A stretch of 58,194 nucleotides of DNA from Sporosarcina limicola. Lineage in GTDB: Bacteria > Bacillota > Bacilli > Bacillales_A > Planococcaceae. Under the pieces are notes generated by a model, which saw nothing but the letters and a program-made list of their open reading frames with translations, did no database searches and was not told the DNA's origin. Each line of letters starts with the position of its first letter. Positions within the stretch are counted from its first letter, which is position 1. The stretch lies in assembly GCF_014873855.1 (NCBI RefSeq), contig NZ_JADBEL010000012.1, forward strand, positions 67,689-125,882, written 5' to 3'. Positions 1 through 8,984 of the stretch are shown one piece after another. A program made the position numbers and the translations under genes.

Positions 1-110
1 GATTTGCCATGACAGTTCGCAGCATTCCCCTTACAGTTTGCGGATTTGCCATGACAGTTCGCACAAGCCATTACAGTTTTACGGATTGCCATGACAGTTT
101 TCGGAAAAAC
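1..110. repeat. Minisatellite array 1 (about 42-bp unit, 21-bp half-units), cut by window edge
   Basis: The hexamer ACAGTT recurs at 12, 33, 54, 73 and 94, so the period is 21, 21, 19 and 21 bp. The copies alternate between a GCCATGACAGTT form (6, 48, 88) and a TTACAGTT form (about 31 and 71), which makes a dimeric unit of 40-42 bp. The array lies directly 3' of the minus-strand gene ending at 154 and runs off the left edge, so its full length is unknown. There are no unique spacers, so it is not a CRISPR array. Confidence 0.8.
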
Positions 111-153
111 AAAACTCGGACACTATTTGATTTCAAATGGGGGGTTTTATTAA

Positions 154-609
154 CTATTTCTTACGTTCGAGAAGTCGGACAAGCGCTGGCAGTAAAAATC
201 CTACACAGATGATTACAAAGAATGTTCCGACGTGGAAAAAGGCACTATTCGTATGTGAGTTAAAAAGGCCTAACCCCTCTAGCCGTCCACCGTATGCATC
301 AATCAAATCAAGCGCTCGCGCATTATTAACGGACACAACAGAAATTACCACAACAAATAAAGCCGTTGCCAAAGCCATAATACCCGTTAATTTAGTAGAA
401 GTTCTTTGTAAGATTCGATCAAAAAAGACAAACAGCATCGCTACAAACAGGATGATGAATGGTGTTGCAAGAAAAATTGGAAAGAGAGCAACGTTCCCAT
501 TCCCTCCAGGATAAACATCTATAGGCGACGTCCAATAATTTGTGAAGTAAATTCCAATCGCTGAAATAGCACCTGTGAATACAAGACCAAAATATCCCCA
601 TTTCGACAT
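154..609 (-). CDS. Four-helix integral membrane protein of unknown function
   Basis: This 151-residue protein is mostly hydrophobic. Likely membrane segments lie at about residues 5-24, 42-65, 73-95 and 122-145. A polar loop after the first helix contains YPGGNGN, and a charged stretch with DLIDAYGG lies before the last helix. The protein ends in basic residues (LLERKK), as expected for a cytoplasmic tail. The ATG start has only a weak G-rich element upstream. No family was recognised and no partner is visible: the neighbour at 744 is divergent. Membrane location is confident; function is unknown. Confidence 0.65.
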   Translation of the reverse strand: MSKWGYFGLVFTGAISAIGIYFTNYWTSPIDVYPGGNGNVALFPIFLATPFIILFVAMLFVFFDRILQRTSTKLTGIMALATALFVVVISVVSVNNARALDLIDAYGGRLEGLGLFNSHTNSAFFHVGTFFVIICVGFLLPALVRLLERKK

Positions 610-743
610 CCGAACATCCCCATCCTATTCGTGAAATCATTATTTATACACGAATTTTCTTACCATTAATTTATAATTATAACGCCTTTCAATATCATTA
701 TCCACTTATGCTAAACTATTAATATTGAAGGAGAGTGACTAAA

Positions 744-1769
744 TTGATGGACGGACTAAAAGATTCAATTGAAAGCTTACAGGAAGATGAAGCAAAAACA
801 CTCTTATATCATCTCCTGCTTAGAATCAATATGTTAGAGGAAACGGAAGACACAAAAGATCTTCATAAGACCTACAAAGACTTCCTTAACTTTTCAGCCA
901 ATAAAAATATGCCTGAAAAAGACTACGGCACTGTACATATCGTGTTTGGAGATTCAGCCTCAGGTAGCTTGAAAATGGCTCTGCGTGACATGGGATTACA
1001 GGATAAAGAGAAGGTGATCTGTTTATCAGGTTTATTTTCCATTGGCCCTCTCTGGAAATTACATGAAGAGATTGGCCTGAACCATAGATATGAATGGTTG
1101 GAAAATCATCTGATTTCTGATAATGAAAATATGGAAAAAGATAAAATTCTTTTAAGAGATGCCTTCTCAGAAATCGAGTTGATTCCTAATCAAATACCTA
1201 TCATTATCTGGACCGGCAATAACTCCCATGAACAAGCCGGCGTAAGGATTGTCTCCTATTTATTGAAAGAAAAGCTAAATGATATTCATTTAATCAATTC
1301 TTCAATAGCGAGTAAAGCTTTATTAAGTCGGCCAAATTATGAGTATTGCTCATTTCATACAGCTGAAATTCCACATGAGGGATTAAAATTAATATATGAA
1401 AAAAACAGCTTAATTCACCCCTTATCTCCCGAGGTACTAAATAAATTCGAGAAAGAATGGGAAGAATTAGCTACCAAACAAGAAGTCCTTAGACTATGGA
1501 AAAATGGAGAAATATTCAATGTGGATGTGGACTTTTATGATGACTATATCATTGATGCAGCACGGAAATTGCATGGTAGGAATGAAAACAGAAACTTTAT
1601 GAAATCAGCACGAGTTATCGGTGAAGTCATTGGACATTTGGATCAATATATCGGGGATACCTTTTTAGAATACAGGGTGAGGCATTTGATTATGAATGGC
1701 ATTTTTGAAATGAAGGGCGTCCCTAAAGCGATGCGGTTTTATAGTGTAAAATTGCGTGATGCTTATTGA
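744..1769 (+). CDS. DUF1835 (plus DUF3658-like) domain protein
   Basis: The N-terminal half carries the DUF1835 hallmark VHIVFGDSASGSLK at about residues 60-75, followed by a mixed alpha/beta domain. The C-terminal third, with LWKNGEIFNVDVDFYDDYI, resembles DUF3658. This two-domain layout of about 340 residues is common in Bacillus relatives, and its biochemical role is not established. A GTG at 735 extends the frame but sits one base after the AAGGAG at 728-733, too close to be used. TTG 744 (10-base gap) or ATG 747 (13-base gap) are better starts, and TTG was chosen. The gene appears monocistronic and is followed by minisatellite array 2. Confidence 0.8.
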   Translation: MMDGLKDSIESLQEDEAKTLLYHLLLRINMLEETEDTKDLHKTYKDFLNFSANKNMPEKDYGTVHIVFGDSASGSLKMALRDMGLQDKEKVICLSGLFSIGPLWKLHEEIGLNHRYEWLENHLISDNENMEKDKILLRDAFSEIELIPNQIPIIIWTGNNSHEQAGVRIVSYLLKEKLNDIHLINSSIASKALLSRPNYEYCSFHTAEIPHEGLKLIYEKNSLIHPLSPEVLNKFEKEWEELATKQEVLRLWKNGEIFNVDVDFYDDYIIDAARKLHGRNENRNFMKSARVIGEVIGHLDQYIGDTFLEYRVRHLIMNGIFEMKGVPKAMRFYSVKLRDAY

Positions 1770-1855
1770 TCATTTCGCCAATACTTAGCCAACCGAACAA
1801 CAAAAATAGTTGATTGGATGAAAAATCAGTCGCTTTGGCGACAAAACTAATCACC

Positions 1856-2510
1856 ACAGCAGTGGATTGGTCGCTTTACTAACTCAATTGGTTGTTCAAA
1901 CGAAAAAATCGTCGCTTCGCCCACTCAATTGGTCACTTAAACAAAAGAACGGTCGCTTCGCCCACTCAATTGGTCACTTAAACAAAAGAACGGTCGCTTC
2001 GTCAACCCAATTAGTCGCTTAAACGAAAGAATGGTCGCTTCGTCAACTCAATTGGTCACTTAAACAAAAGAATGGTCGCTTCGTCAACCCAATTGGTCAC
2101 TTAAACAAAAGAATGGTCGCTTCGTCAACCCAATTGGTCACTTAAACAAAAGAATGGTCGCTTCGCCCACTCAATTGGTCACTTAAACAAAAAAATCGTC
2201 GCTTCGCCCACCCAATTGGTCACTTAAACAAAAGAACGGTCGCTTCGCCCACTCAATTGGTCACTTAAACAAAAGAATGGTCGCTTCGCCGACTTAATTG
2301 GTCACTTAAACAAAAGAATGGTCGCTTCGCCCACCCAATTGGTCACTTAAGCAAAAGAATGGTCGCTTTGCCGACTTAATTGGTCACTTAAACAAAAGAA
2401 TGGTCGCTTCGTCAACCCAATTGGTCACTCAAACAAAAGAACAGTCGTTTCGTCAACCCAATTGGTCACTTAAACAAAAGAATGGTCGCTTTGCCGACTT
2501 AATTCGACAA
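1856..2510. repeat. Minisatellite array 2: about 15 perfectly phased 41-bp units
   Basis: GTCGCTT (once GTCGTTT) begins at 1911, 1952, 1993 and then every 41 bp to 2485, with no indel in 15 units. More diverged copies extend back to about 1856. Each unit has two related halves, one beginning TGGTCGCTT and one beginning TGGTCACTTAAAC, 20 and 21 bp apart. Point changes are shared between non-adjacent units (CGCCCACTCA, CGTCAACCCA, TGCCGACTTA versions), which suggests shuffling or gene conversion. The period is not a multiple of three and stops break every frame, so the array is not coding. It fills the gap between convergent genes. Confidence 0.9.
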
Positions 2511-2553
2511 TCCCAAAAAAGTAAAAGCGACCGCCCGGGGTCGGGTTGGTCGC
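2509..2553 (-). terminator. Rho-independent terminator of the 2554-2901 gene
   Basis: On the minus strand GCGACC pairs with GGTCGC (2548-2553 and 2527-2532), extended by CCCG/CGGG. The hairpin is followed by TTTTAC and a run of T. It begins right after the stop codon. Its arm sequence GGTCGC also occurs in every unit of the adjoining 41-bp array. Confidence 0.8.
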
Positions 2554-2901
2554 CTATGCATTCTTGCTTTTTAAATTACCTTTTACTTTTTGTTCATTCC
2601 ATTCATTATGTGCCTGGTGGTTGAATTCACGATTATACTGCTCTTGGTCGCCATAAGGGAATCGTTCACCAGGCTTCGGATTGTTGTAGCTTGAACTTGC
2701 TTCTTTCTTATTTTCACTATAGGCGGATGGTTTATGTTCGCCTGTTTTGTCGTGAGCATTCTTTCTGAATACGTCCGTTGAATTAGAGTCGGATGGATCG
2801 GCGAGTGGTAATTCGCGAGATGGTAGTACTTCCCCATTTGGATGGACCACTTTTGGTTCAAGGTCTTTTTTGTTTGGGTACTTTCCATCTTTAATCGTCA
2901 T
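2554..2901 (-). CDS. Small hydrophilic protein of unknown function
   Basis: This 115-residue protein is highly polar, with no membrane segment or signal peptide and few aliphatic residues. It is rich in N, K, E, P and S. It contains segments such as PSRELPLADPSD and PGERFPYGDQEQYNREFNHQ that look intrinsically disordered. The start is well supported by AAAGGAGGT about 8 bases upstream, and a terminator follows directly, so it is a free-standing gene. The composition recalls small stress or sporulation-associated proteins of Bacillus, but I do not recognise the family and assign no function. Confidence 0.7.
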   Translation of the reverse strand: MTIKDGKYPNKKDLEPKVVHPNGEVLPSRELPLADPSDSNSTDVFRKNAHDKTGEHKPSAYSENKKEASSSYNNPKPGERFPYGDQEQYNREFNHQAHNEWNEQKVKGNLKSKNA

Positions 2902-3033
2902 TGATGATAACCTCCTTTTATTGGCTAGTATCTTACTCTTTTCCCGTATACACTACTTCTTAAACCTGTTTTCAGAAAAAATCGAAACTATCATTCATTC
3001 CAATTCGTTCCTTTTAGTAATGGAGGTGATTTT

Positions 3034-3684
3034 CTGCGCAAGATTTTTGGTGCTGCGTTCCCACTACTCAGCGTTATTCTGCTTGTTTGGGTTGAACAGG
3101 GTTTGGCATTTCCGTATGTTTGGAAGACTGTTGCAAAAGCATCCTTATTTCTTGTTATTCCACTGATTTTATTCCGGTCCACAAGGTTTCCATTCCTACG
3201 TTTACGTAATACTGACCGAAAAAGCATACGTATTGCCATCGGTTCCGGCATTGCAATTATAGGTATCATCATCGGAGCATTTGTTATTTTAATGCCGTAC
3301 ATCGATATCGATGCACTTCTCATAGACATCGCGAATAAGGGTGTGACAGCTACTGTCTTCCCGTTCATCGCACTCTATATCCTATTTGGGAATTCATTGA
3401 TGGAAGAGTTTTTCTTTCGCGGGATTTTACCGGCTCTTTTCGGGCAATCGAAACTCCGACTCATCCTACCATCATTCTTCTTTGCCATTTACCATGTCGC
3501 TATTTTTCTGCCATGGTTTAGTCCCCCACTTCTGGCACTCGCCGTTACCGGACTTTGGATTGGGGGATTCATTTTTCAGTTGGCGAATGAACGAAGTGGT
3601 ACGATTCTGCCGTCATGGATAATCCATATGTTTGCGGATATCGGCGTTCTGCTCGTAGGTGTTTATATCATTTACTTTTATTGA
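3034..3684 (+). CDS. CPBP-family intramembrane glutamic protease (probable CTG start)
   Basis: Motif 1 is EEFFFRG, motif 2 is IYHVAIFLPW, and a later HMFAD supplies the third conserved site. These are the EExxxR, His and His/Asn signatures of the CPBP (CAAX protease and bacteriocin-processing) family. About six to seven hydrophobic segments place it in the membrane. The first conventional start is TTG 3105-like (frame position 3103), which has no ribosome binding site. A strong GGAGGTGAT at 3022-3030 stands 7 bases before an in-frame CTG at 3034, and the frame from there adds a natural first membrane helix. I therefore start at 3034 (216 residues). The substrate is unknown. Confidence 0.85.
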   Translation: MRKIFGAAFPLLSVILLVWVEQGLAFPYVWKTVAKASLFLVIPLILFRSTRFPFLRLRNTDRKSIRIAIGSGIAIIGIIIGAFVILMPYIDIDALLIDIANKGVTATVFPFIALYILFGNSLMEEFFFRGILPALFGQSKLRLILPSFFFAIYHVAIFLPWFSPPLLALAVTGLWIGGFIFQLANERSGTILPSWIIHMFADIGVLLVGVYIIYFY

Positions 3685-3689
3685 AATAA

Positions 3690-3742
3690 ACAAGCTGTAC
3701 GCCCGCCAACTAGAAACCGGCAGTGCGTACAGCTTATTTTAA
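3690..3742. terminator. Bidirectional terminator between convergent genes
   Basis: AAGCTGTACGC (3692-3702) pairs with GCGTACAGCTT (3725-3735). A run of AAATAAAC precedes the hairpin and TATTTTAA follows it. It separates the protease gene from the histidine kinase gene on the other strand. Confidence 0.85.
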
Positions 3743-3743
3743 T

Positions 3744-5978
3744 TCAATAGCTTGCTAGGACATTCACTGTCACTTTGAATAAATCCCCGTCGACTTCGAT
3801 TTTCATATTCCCATTATGCATATCGACAATCGACTGCGCAATCGCAAGTCCGAGGCCAGAACCGTCCGTATGACGTGACGTATCTGCCCGTTTAAACCGC
3901 TCAAATAGTTCATCTACATTTTCATCAAGTTCATATTTTGTCACGTTTTTCACGACGAATTCCGCGTTATCGCCCACTTTTCGGAGCGTGATGTACACGC
4001 GTGTACCTGGTAACGTGTACTTGATGGCATTGACAATCAGATTGTCCAGTACACGCCACCATCTTTTTCCGTCAACATACGCAATGAGCGCTGTATCAGG
4101 AAATGTCGTTCGGAAGTCGAGCGCCGTGTTCGAAATTTCTTCCGCATGTTCAGCAAGTGCTTGTTGCAGCAATTGCGTCAAATCGACACGTTGTTTGTTA
4201 AGCTCCAGATTGCCGCTCGCCATTTTCGACACTTCGAATAAATCCTCGATTAATGTCTTCAAACGTTGTGACTTCTTATCTAAAATATCTACATATTTCG
4301 CTCGCTCTTCGACGGGTAGGTCTTCATTTTTCAAAAGATCTGTATACGTAATAATGGATGTCAACGGTGTCCGCAAATCATGGCTAACATTCGTAATAAG
4401 TTCCGTTTTCAATCGCTCACTTTTCGCTTGTTCACTCATCGAAACGCGTACGCCTTCACGTAGATTATTCAAATTCGCTGCATGCTTGGCAAGTGGAGAT
4501 TTTCCTTCCACTTCAATCTCTTTATGCAGCCGCCCCTCTGCCATCGCTTCGGTCGCAACGATAATCCGGTTCAAATACGCGACTCTTTTCACGAAGAAGT
4601 ACAAGATTGGCAATCCCGTAAACAATACAAGTATCATATAGATCAGAAAAGCTTCCGGCTCCTGTATAACCATTACACCGACAAATCCGATTCCCGCAAG
4701 GAAAAATCCGATGAACAGGATGGACATCTGAATACCTATCGAACGATTCAAAAACATGCCCTGCAATGCAATGAAGAATTTCACCGTAAAACTGTCTTTA
4801 ATGTCCTGCTCCAATGCCCCTTCGATTTTCAACCGCTCGAAAATATTGACGAGTTGGAAGATTGTTCCCCACAAGAAGAATAGTAGGAAGATAAACGAAA
4901 TACATAACTCAATCCAACTTCCCACGTTATTTTGAAAGAAGAAATAAGAGTATAGTTCCGGAACAATATTTAACAGAATAAATACACCGCAAAGTGAAAT
5001 AATCAGCAGTGCAATTCTCATGTCGATTTTCACTCGATCATAGCGTTCTGAAAATCTGCTTCCCGTCATCCACACTTTCTTGAAGCGAAATACTGTCAAT
5101 AAAGCCGCGAGCGCCAGAATACCTAGCCACCATAAAATGTACATTGCGTACTGCGTCCTATTATAGTTATCGGCTACCCCACTAAGCGAACCTTCCTTCA
5201 ATGCACTTTCCGGAACAATGACTTTCCCTTCAAAAGTACGTGTGGGATTCAAGGTTAGCGACATACCCTTTTCATACTGCATAACTGCCCCGTCATCGTA
5301 AATACCTCTCAATTGATACAAATCATGGTCACTCATATCAATTGAATTCGCCTTAAAATACCCTTCATTTAAATTAAAAATTTTCTCGTAGGCAGCAGGT
5401 AAATCAACATTTCCGGAAGAGAAGCTCTCCCCTGTTTTGATATCTTCGAATTCATAGGCAATCGGCAAATTGATTGAACCTTCAAGATTATTCATACGAT
5501 TTTTCCAATACCGTTCGAATTCTTTCGCTTTTTCATCACGAATTTTCGTTTCCACATGTGTATCATCTTCAAAATTCTGCCGGATGTCATCGATTTTCGT
5601 ATTCCGTTCATCGATCAAGGCCGTTTTTAGCTTCTCACTCTTCCCCGCTTCCGCATCAATAATCCGTCCTTTATATTGCTCTTCAATATTGCCAATCTGT
5701 TCAGAGAGCGTTCCATAACGGTTGCGGTGTTCCTCAATTTCGGATTTTGATACAGAAATCCGTTTTTTCTCCGCTTCTATATCGATTGGATTCAATACGG
5801 AATAACCAATACTGCTGTAAAAATTATCCATTTCCTGTTGGAACTCATCCTGCTCGATATAGCTTTTGCCGATGTATTGCGAGCCACGTTCTATAAAAGA
5901 GAAAACTGCCATCAAAAACACAGCCATCAATGAAGTCCACACGAAAAGTTGCACTCGATTGTTCTTTTTCAAGTTCAT
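3744..5978 (-). CDS. Multi-pass sensor histidine kinase
   Basis: This 744-residue kinase has an N-terminal membrane anchor (about 10-30) and a large, charged, partly coiled-coil extracytoplasmic domain (about 33-280). Several further membrane helices (about 280-470) and a HAMP-like linker follow. The catalytic core has the H-box NVSHDLRTPLTS, the N-box DNLIVNAIKYT and the G-box DGSGLGLAIAQS. It should autophosphorylate on the His of SHDLRTP and pass phosphate to the regulator at 6129-6818. Its ATG overlaps the TGA of the small ORF 5975-6151 (ATGA), and its ribosome site AAAGGAAG lies inside that ORF. The many extra helices are more than a two-helix sensor needs. The signal is unknown. Confidence 0.92.
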   Translation of the reverse strand: MNLKKNNRVQLFVWTSLMAVFLMAVFSFIERGSQYIGKSYIEQDEFQQEMDNFYSSIGYSVLNPIDIEAEKKRISVSKSEIEEHRNRYGTLSEQIGNIEEQYKGRIIDAEAGKSEKLKTALIDERNTKIDDIRQNFEDDTHVETKIRDEKAKEFERYWKNRMNNLEGSINLPIAYEFEDIKTGESFSSGNVDLPAAYEKIFNLNEGYFKANSIDMSDHDLYQLRGIYDDGAVMQYEKGMSLTLNPTRTFEGKVIVPESALKEGSLSGVADNYNRTQYAMYILWWLGILALAALLTVFRFKKVWMTGSRFSERYDRVKIDMRIALLIISLCGVFILLNIVPELYSYFFFQNNVGSWIELCISFIFLLFFLWGTIFQLVNIFERLKIEGALEQDIKDSFTVKFFIALQGMFLNRSIGIQMSILFIGFFLAGIGFVGVMVIQEPEAFLIYMILVLFTGLPILYFFVKRVAYLNRIIVATEAMAEGRLHKEIEVEGKSPLAKHAANLNNLREGVRVSMSEQAKSERLKTELITNVSHDLRTPLTSIITYTDLLKNEDLPVEERAKYVDILDKKSQRLKTLIEDLFEVSKMASGNLELNKQRVDLTQLLQQALAEHAEEISNTALDFRTTFPDTALIAYVDGKRWWRVLDNLIVNAIKYTLPGTRVYITLRKVGDNAEFVVKNVTKYELDENVDELFERFKRADTSRHTDGSGLGLAIAQSIVDMHNGNMKIEVDGDLFKVTVNVLASY

Positions 5979-6151
5979 ACGCTTCCTTTCATGAGTCGAG
6001 CGAGATAAGCGATTGCCCTACTTGAACGTTCTACGCCGTCCCCGACTAGCTCGATGATATGAGTGAAACAGTACCCGACGCTTAACGCTGCGATAAGTAT
6101 CGCAAAGATTGACCAAAGAACTGCGTTGTCACTTCTCGATTTTGTAACCAA
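5975..6151 (-). CDS. Small single-pass membrane protein encoded between regulator and kinase
   Basis: This 58-codon frame starts at TTG 6151, inside the last codons of the response regulator gene, and ends in TGA overlapping the kinase ATG as ATGA. AAGGTGG lies about 9 bases before the TTG. The product has a short basic N-terminus (VTKSRSDN), one hydrophobic helix at about residues 11-28 (VLWSIFAILIAALSVGYC), and an amphipathic tail with ELVGDGVERSSR and LARLMKGSV. Overlaps on both sides suggest translational coupling. I infer an accessory membrane subunit of this two-component system. It could instead be a chance frame, but the hydrophobicity pattern and exact ATGA overlap argue against that. 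Confidence 0.6.
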   Translation of the reverse strand: MVTKSRSDNAVLWSIFAILIAALSVGYCFTHIIELVGDGVERSSRAIAYLARLMKGSV

Positions 6152-6818
6152 TGCCCCATACCACCTTTAGATATCTCGGATTTTTCGGATCTGCTTCGAT
6201 TTTCTCGCGGATTTTACGAATATGAACTGCGACAATATTTTCGGCATTGTACGCCTGTTCATTCCACACGCGTTCATAGATTTCATTGATGGAAAAGACA
6301 CGTCCTATATTTTTCATGAGCAATTCCGTGATTTTGTATTCGATTGGCGTCAACTTCACAGATACACCGTCAATCGTTACTTCTTTTGATTTTTCATCAA
6401 GAAAAAGTCCGTCAATTTCAACTTTCTTTTGCCCGTCATATGTACCTAGCTGGATATAGCGGCGCAATTGCGATTTAACACGCGCCATCAATTCCATCGG
6501 ATGGAATGGCTTTGTCACATAATCATCCGCACCGACGGACAAGCCGTGAATCTTATCGGAATCCTCTGCTTTTGCACTTAGCATGATGATCGGAATGTTG
6601 CGTGCTTCTCGTATCTTAAACGTCGCTGTAATGCCGTCCATATTGGGCATCATAATGTCGAGAACAAGGAGATGGACTTCATTCGCCTCGAGTAACTCAA
6701 GCGCCTCTTTACCATCCGCCGCCTTTAGCACATCATAGCCTTCATTTTTTAAGTAGATTTCGATACCATCACGGATTTCCTGATCATCATCCGCCACAAG
6801 CACTGTAAAGTTCGCCAT
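6129..6818 (-). CDS. OmpR/PhoB-family response regulator
   Basis: The receiver domain (about residues 3-118) has the acidic pocket VADDDQ, the phospho-acceptor Asp in VLDIMMPNMDG, the Thr/Ser position in IMLSAK and the Lys in VTKPF. The C-terminal winged helix (about 130-229) ends in the usual VWGIGYKIEK. It is the partner of the kinase encoded just downstream. An upstream in-frame start exists at 6863, but GAGGTG sits 6 bases before ATG 6818, which gives a normal-length 229-residue regulator. The gene end overlaps the small membrane-protein ORF by about 20 bases. The regulon is unknown. Confidence 0.93.
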   Translation of the reverse strand: MANFTVLVADDDQEIRDGIEIYLKNEGYDVLKAADGKEALELLEANEVHLLVLDIMMPNMDGITATFKIREARNIPIIMLSAKAEDSDKIHGLSVGADDYVTKPFHPMELMARVKSQLRRYIQLGTYDGQKKVEIDGLFLDEKSKEVTIDGVSVKLTPIEYKITELLMKNIGRVFSINEIYERVWNEQAYNAENIVAVHIRKIREKIEADPKNPRYLKVVWGIGYKIEK

Positions 6819-6960
6819 CATCCGCACCTCGCTTTTCCTTATGATACCAATTGTAACCACCAAATCTTAACATTTACTAACTGTAATTATGAAGAAATTC
6901 TTAAGATGTGCAAATGAAACCTTCGAATCAGCAAAGGAATGGCTTCAGTAATTCAAACAA

Positions 6961-7305
6961 TTGATTTATCAGATTCGATTGTTTATAATGAAACCAACTA
7001 CATCTTACAAAAGCGATGATGGGGAAAAGTAGGAAGAGGATGTCGCATAGAGAGCTTCTGATGGTGGAAATGAAGCGGATAAATCTCCCGAACATGATCC
7101 TTGAGCTGCGCACTGAACGTTTACTACGGATTAGTAGGCTGCGACAAGTTTTGACGCTTGTTATCCACGTCAAAGTATTCAGGCTTTTTCAGCTATGTAC
7201 TTTTGGAGACAAACAGTGTGAGCTGTTTGTGAAGTAAGGTGGTACCACGGGTATAGTTAGCCCCGTCCTTTTCGAATTTTTTTCGATGAGGACGGGGCTT
7301 TTTTG
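6961..7305 (+). promoter_or_regulatory. Promoter and T-box leader (methionine specifier) of the metG-type gene
   Basis: A sigma-A promoter TTGATT-17-TATAAT lies at 6961-6989. The leader has Stem I features beginning AAAGCGATGATGGGG and a candidate specifier loop GAACATGA with ATG (Met) at 7095-7097. The T-box proper is AAGGTGGTACCACGG at 7236-7250, and its UGGU matches an ACCA end with A discriminator, as in tRNA-Met. The terminator AGCCCCGTCCT/AGGACGGGGCT (7259-7299) has a T-run. Uncharged tRNA-Met should favour read-through. The T-box and terminator are certain; the specifier position is a manual assignment. Confidence 0.93.
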
Positions 7306-7333
7306 TTTCCCGAAAATGAAGGAGGAGAATAGC

Positions 7334-8983
7334 ATGTCTATTTTTATCGGTGGCGCTTGGCCGTACGCGAACGGTTCATTGCATCTCGGACATATCGCAG
7401 CTTTATTGCCAGGGGATATTTTGGCAAGGTATTATCGATTGAAAGGTGAGGATGTGCTATACGTATCGGGAAGCGATTGTAACGGTACGCCAATCTCAAT
7501 CCGCGCAAACGCAGAAGATATATCTGTGAAGGAGATTGCAGACCGGTATCACGCTGATTTCACGGACTGTTTTTCAAGGCTGGGATTTACGTATGATCTA
7601 TATACTAGGACAGATGGAGATTTCCATCATCGAATTGTACAGGAAGTGTTTTCGAAGCTACTTGCTAATGGGCATATTTATAAAAAAGAAACTGAACAAA
7701 CGTATTGTGAACAGGACCGTCGCTTCCTCCCAGACCGCTTTGTCGAGGGGGGTTGTCCGTATTGTGGAAGTCGTGCGCGAGGAGATCAGTGTGATAACTG
7801 CTCTTCAATTTTGGATCCACTTGATTTGATTGACCGTACCTGCAAACTGTGTGGAGATGAACCGACTATAAAGGAAACGGAGCATTTTTATTTCAAATTA
7901 AGCGGTTTCCAGAAGCATCTTGAGACCGTTGTTGCTAGTGTAAAATCGGATGGTAGATGGCGCGCCAATGCAATCGGGCAATCGGAGCGTTATTTACGTG
8001 AGGGGCTCCATGATCGTGCCGCCTCAAGGGATTTGCCGAATGGCGTGAGTATTCCATTGAAAGGTTATGAGGAAAAGAAAGTGTATGTGTGGATCGAAGC
8101 CGTCATCGGTTACTATTCTGCAAGTAAAGAATGGGCTGAACTGAATGCCCAAGATGACGCCTCGTTTTGGAATGAAAATACGGTTTCTTACTACGTGCAC
8201 GGTAAGGATAACATTCCGTTCCATACAATCATCTGGCCGGCTATTCTAATGGGAATAGACAAAGCGAATTCCGTTCCATCTCGTGTTATTTCAAACGAAT
8301 ATTTGACTTTAGAGAAGCGAAAATTATCGACTAGTCAAAACTGGGCTGTGTGGGTGCCGTATATACTCGATCGCTATCATCCAGACTCACTCCGTTACTT
8401 TTTGACGGCAAATGCCCCTGAAAACCGCGACGCTGATTTCTCATGGCGTGAATTTATCTATAGTCATAATTCCGAACTACTAGGCGCCTATGGAAACTTC
8501 GTGAATCGGACACTGAAATTTGTGGAGAAATCATATGATGGGATTATACCGCTTGCTAAAGTTAATTGGGAAATAAAAAGTTCAGTCTCTCAATTGTATA
8601 TTTCAACAGGACGCCTGATTGAAAATGGTCATTTCAAAGAATCGCTCGAAGCCATTTTCGGTTTCATTCGCCAAGCAAATAAATATTTTGATGAGGAGCG
8701 TCCGTGGATTCAAGTGAAAGAAGATCAGGCGGCATGCGATGTAACGATGGCTACGAGCATATACATTATTGCAAACCTAGCCCAACTCCTCTCTCCTTTC
8801 CTACCCTTTTCAAGCGATGAAGTGAAGGGGATGCTTGGACTTGGAGAATTTAAATGGAAGGAACTAAGTATCTCGGAATGCCAATTGTACAATGTCCGAC
8901 CACTGTTCGAACGAATTGATGTAGCACAGATTAATGAGGAACTAGAACAGCTGGCGAAGCAATCGAATGGTTCCAATCGGTGA
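7334..8983 (+). CDS. metG: Methionyl-tRNA synthetase, second (MetG-like) type
   Basis: This enzyme charges tRNA-Met with methionine in the cytoplasm. The class I signatures are [13 protein letters not shown] (HIGH region) and KRKLSTSQ in place of KMSKS. A zinc-knuckle insert has CPYC, CDNC and CKLC. At 549 residues it lacks the C-terminal tRNA-binding domain found in the approximately 650-residue housekeeping Bacillus enzyme. It therefore looks like the alternative MetRS known from some bacilli, which is associated with tolerance to MetRS inhibitors. The start ATG 7334 follows GGAGGAG; a longer frame from 7286 would begin inside the leader terminator. Expression is controlled by the T-box upstream. 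Confidence 0.93.
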   Translation: MSIFIGGAWPYANGSLHLGHIAALLPGDILARYYRLKGEDVLYVSGSDCNGTPISIRANAEDISVKEIADRYHADFTDCFSRLGFTYDLYTRTDGDFHHRIVQEVFSKLLANGHIYKKETEQTYCEQDRRFLPDRFVEGGCPYCGSRARGDQCDNCSSILDPLDLIDRTCKLCGDEPTIKETEHFYFKLSGFQKHLETVVASVKSDGRWRANAIGQSERYLREGLHDRAASRDLPNGVSIPLKGYEEKKVYVWIEAVIGYYSASKEWAELNAQDDASFWNENTVSYYVHGKDNIPFHTIIWPAILMGIDKANSVPSRVISNEYLTLEKRKLSTSQNWAVWVPYILDRYHPDSLRYFLTANAPENRDADFSWREFIYSHNSELLGAYGNFVNRTLKFVEKSYDGIIPLAKVNWEIKSSVSQLYISTGRLIENGHFKESLEAIFGFIRQANKYFDEERPWIQVKEDQAACDVTMATSIYIIANLAQLLSPFLPFSSDEVKGMLGLGEFKWKELSISECQLYNVRPLFERIDVAQINEELEQLAKQSNGSNR

Positions 8984-8984
8984 A

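Noticed and set aside
137..514. Plus-strand frame opposite the membrane protein
   Set aside because: It is Lys/Arg-rich shadow translation of a hydrophobic gene on the minus strand and has no ribosome site.
1856..2510. CRISPR array
   Set aside because: Repeats are contiguous 41-bp units with no unique spacers and no cas genes; the same holds for the arrays at 1-110 and 48281-48564.
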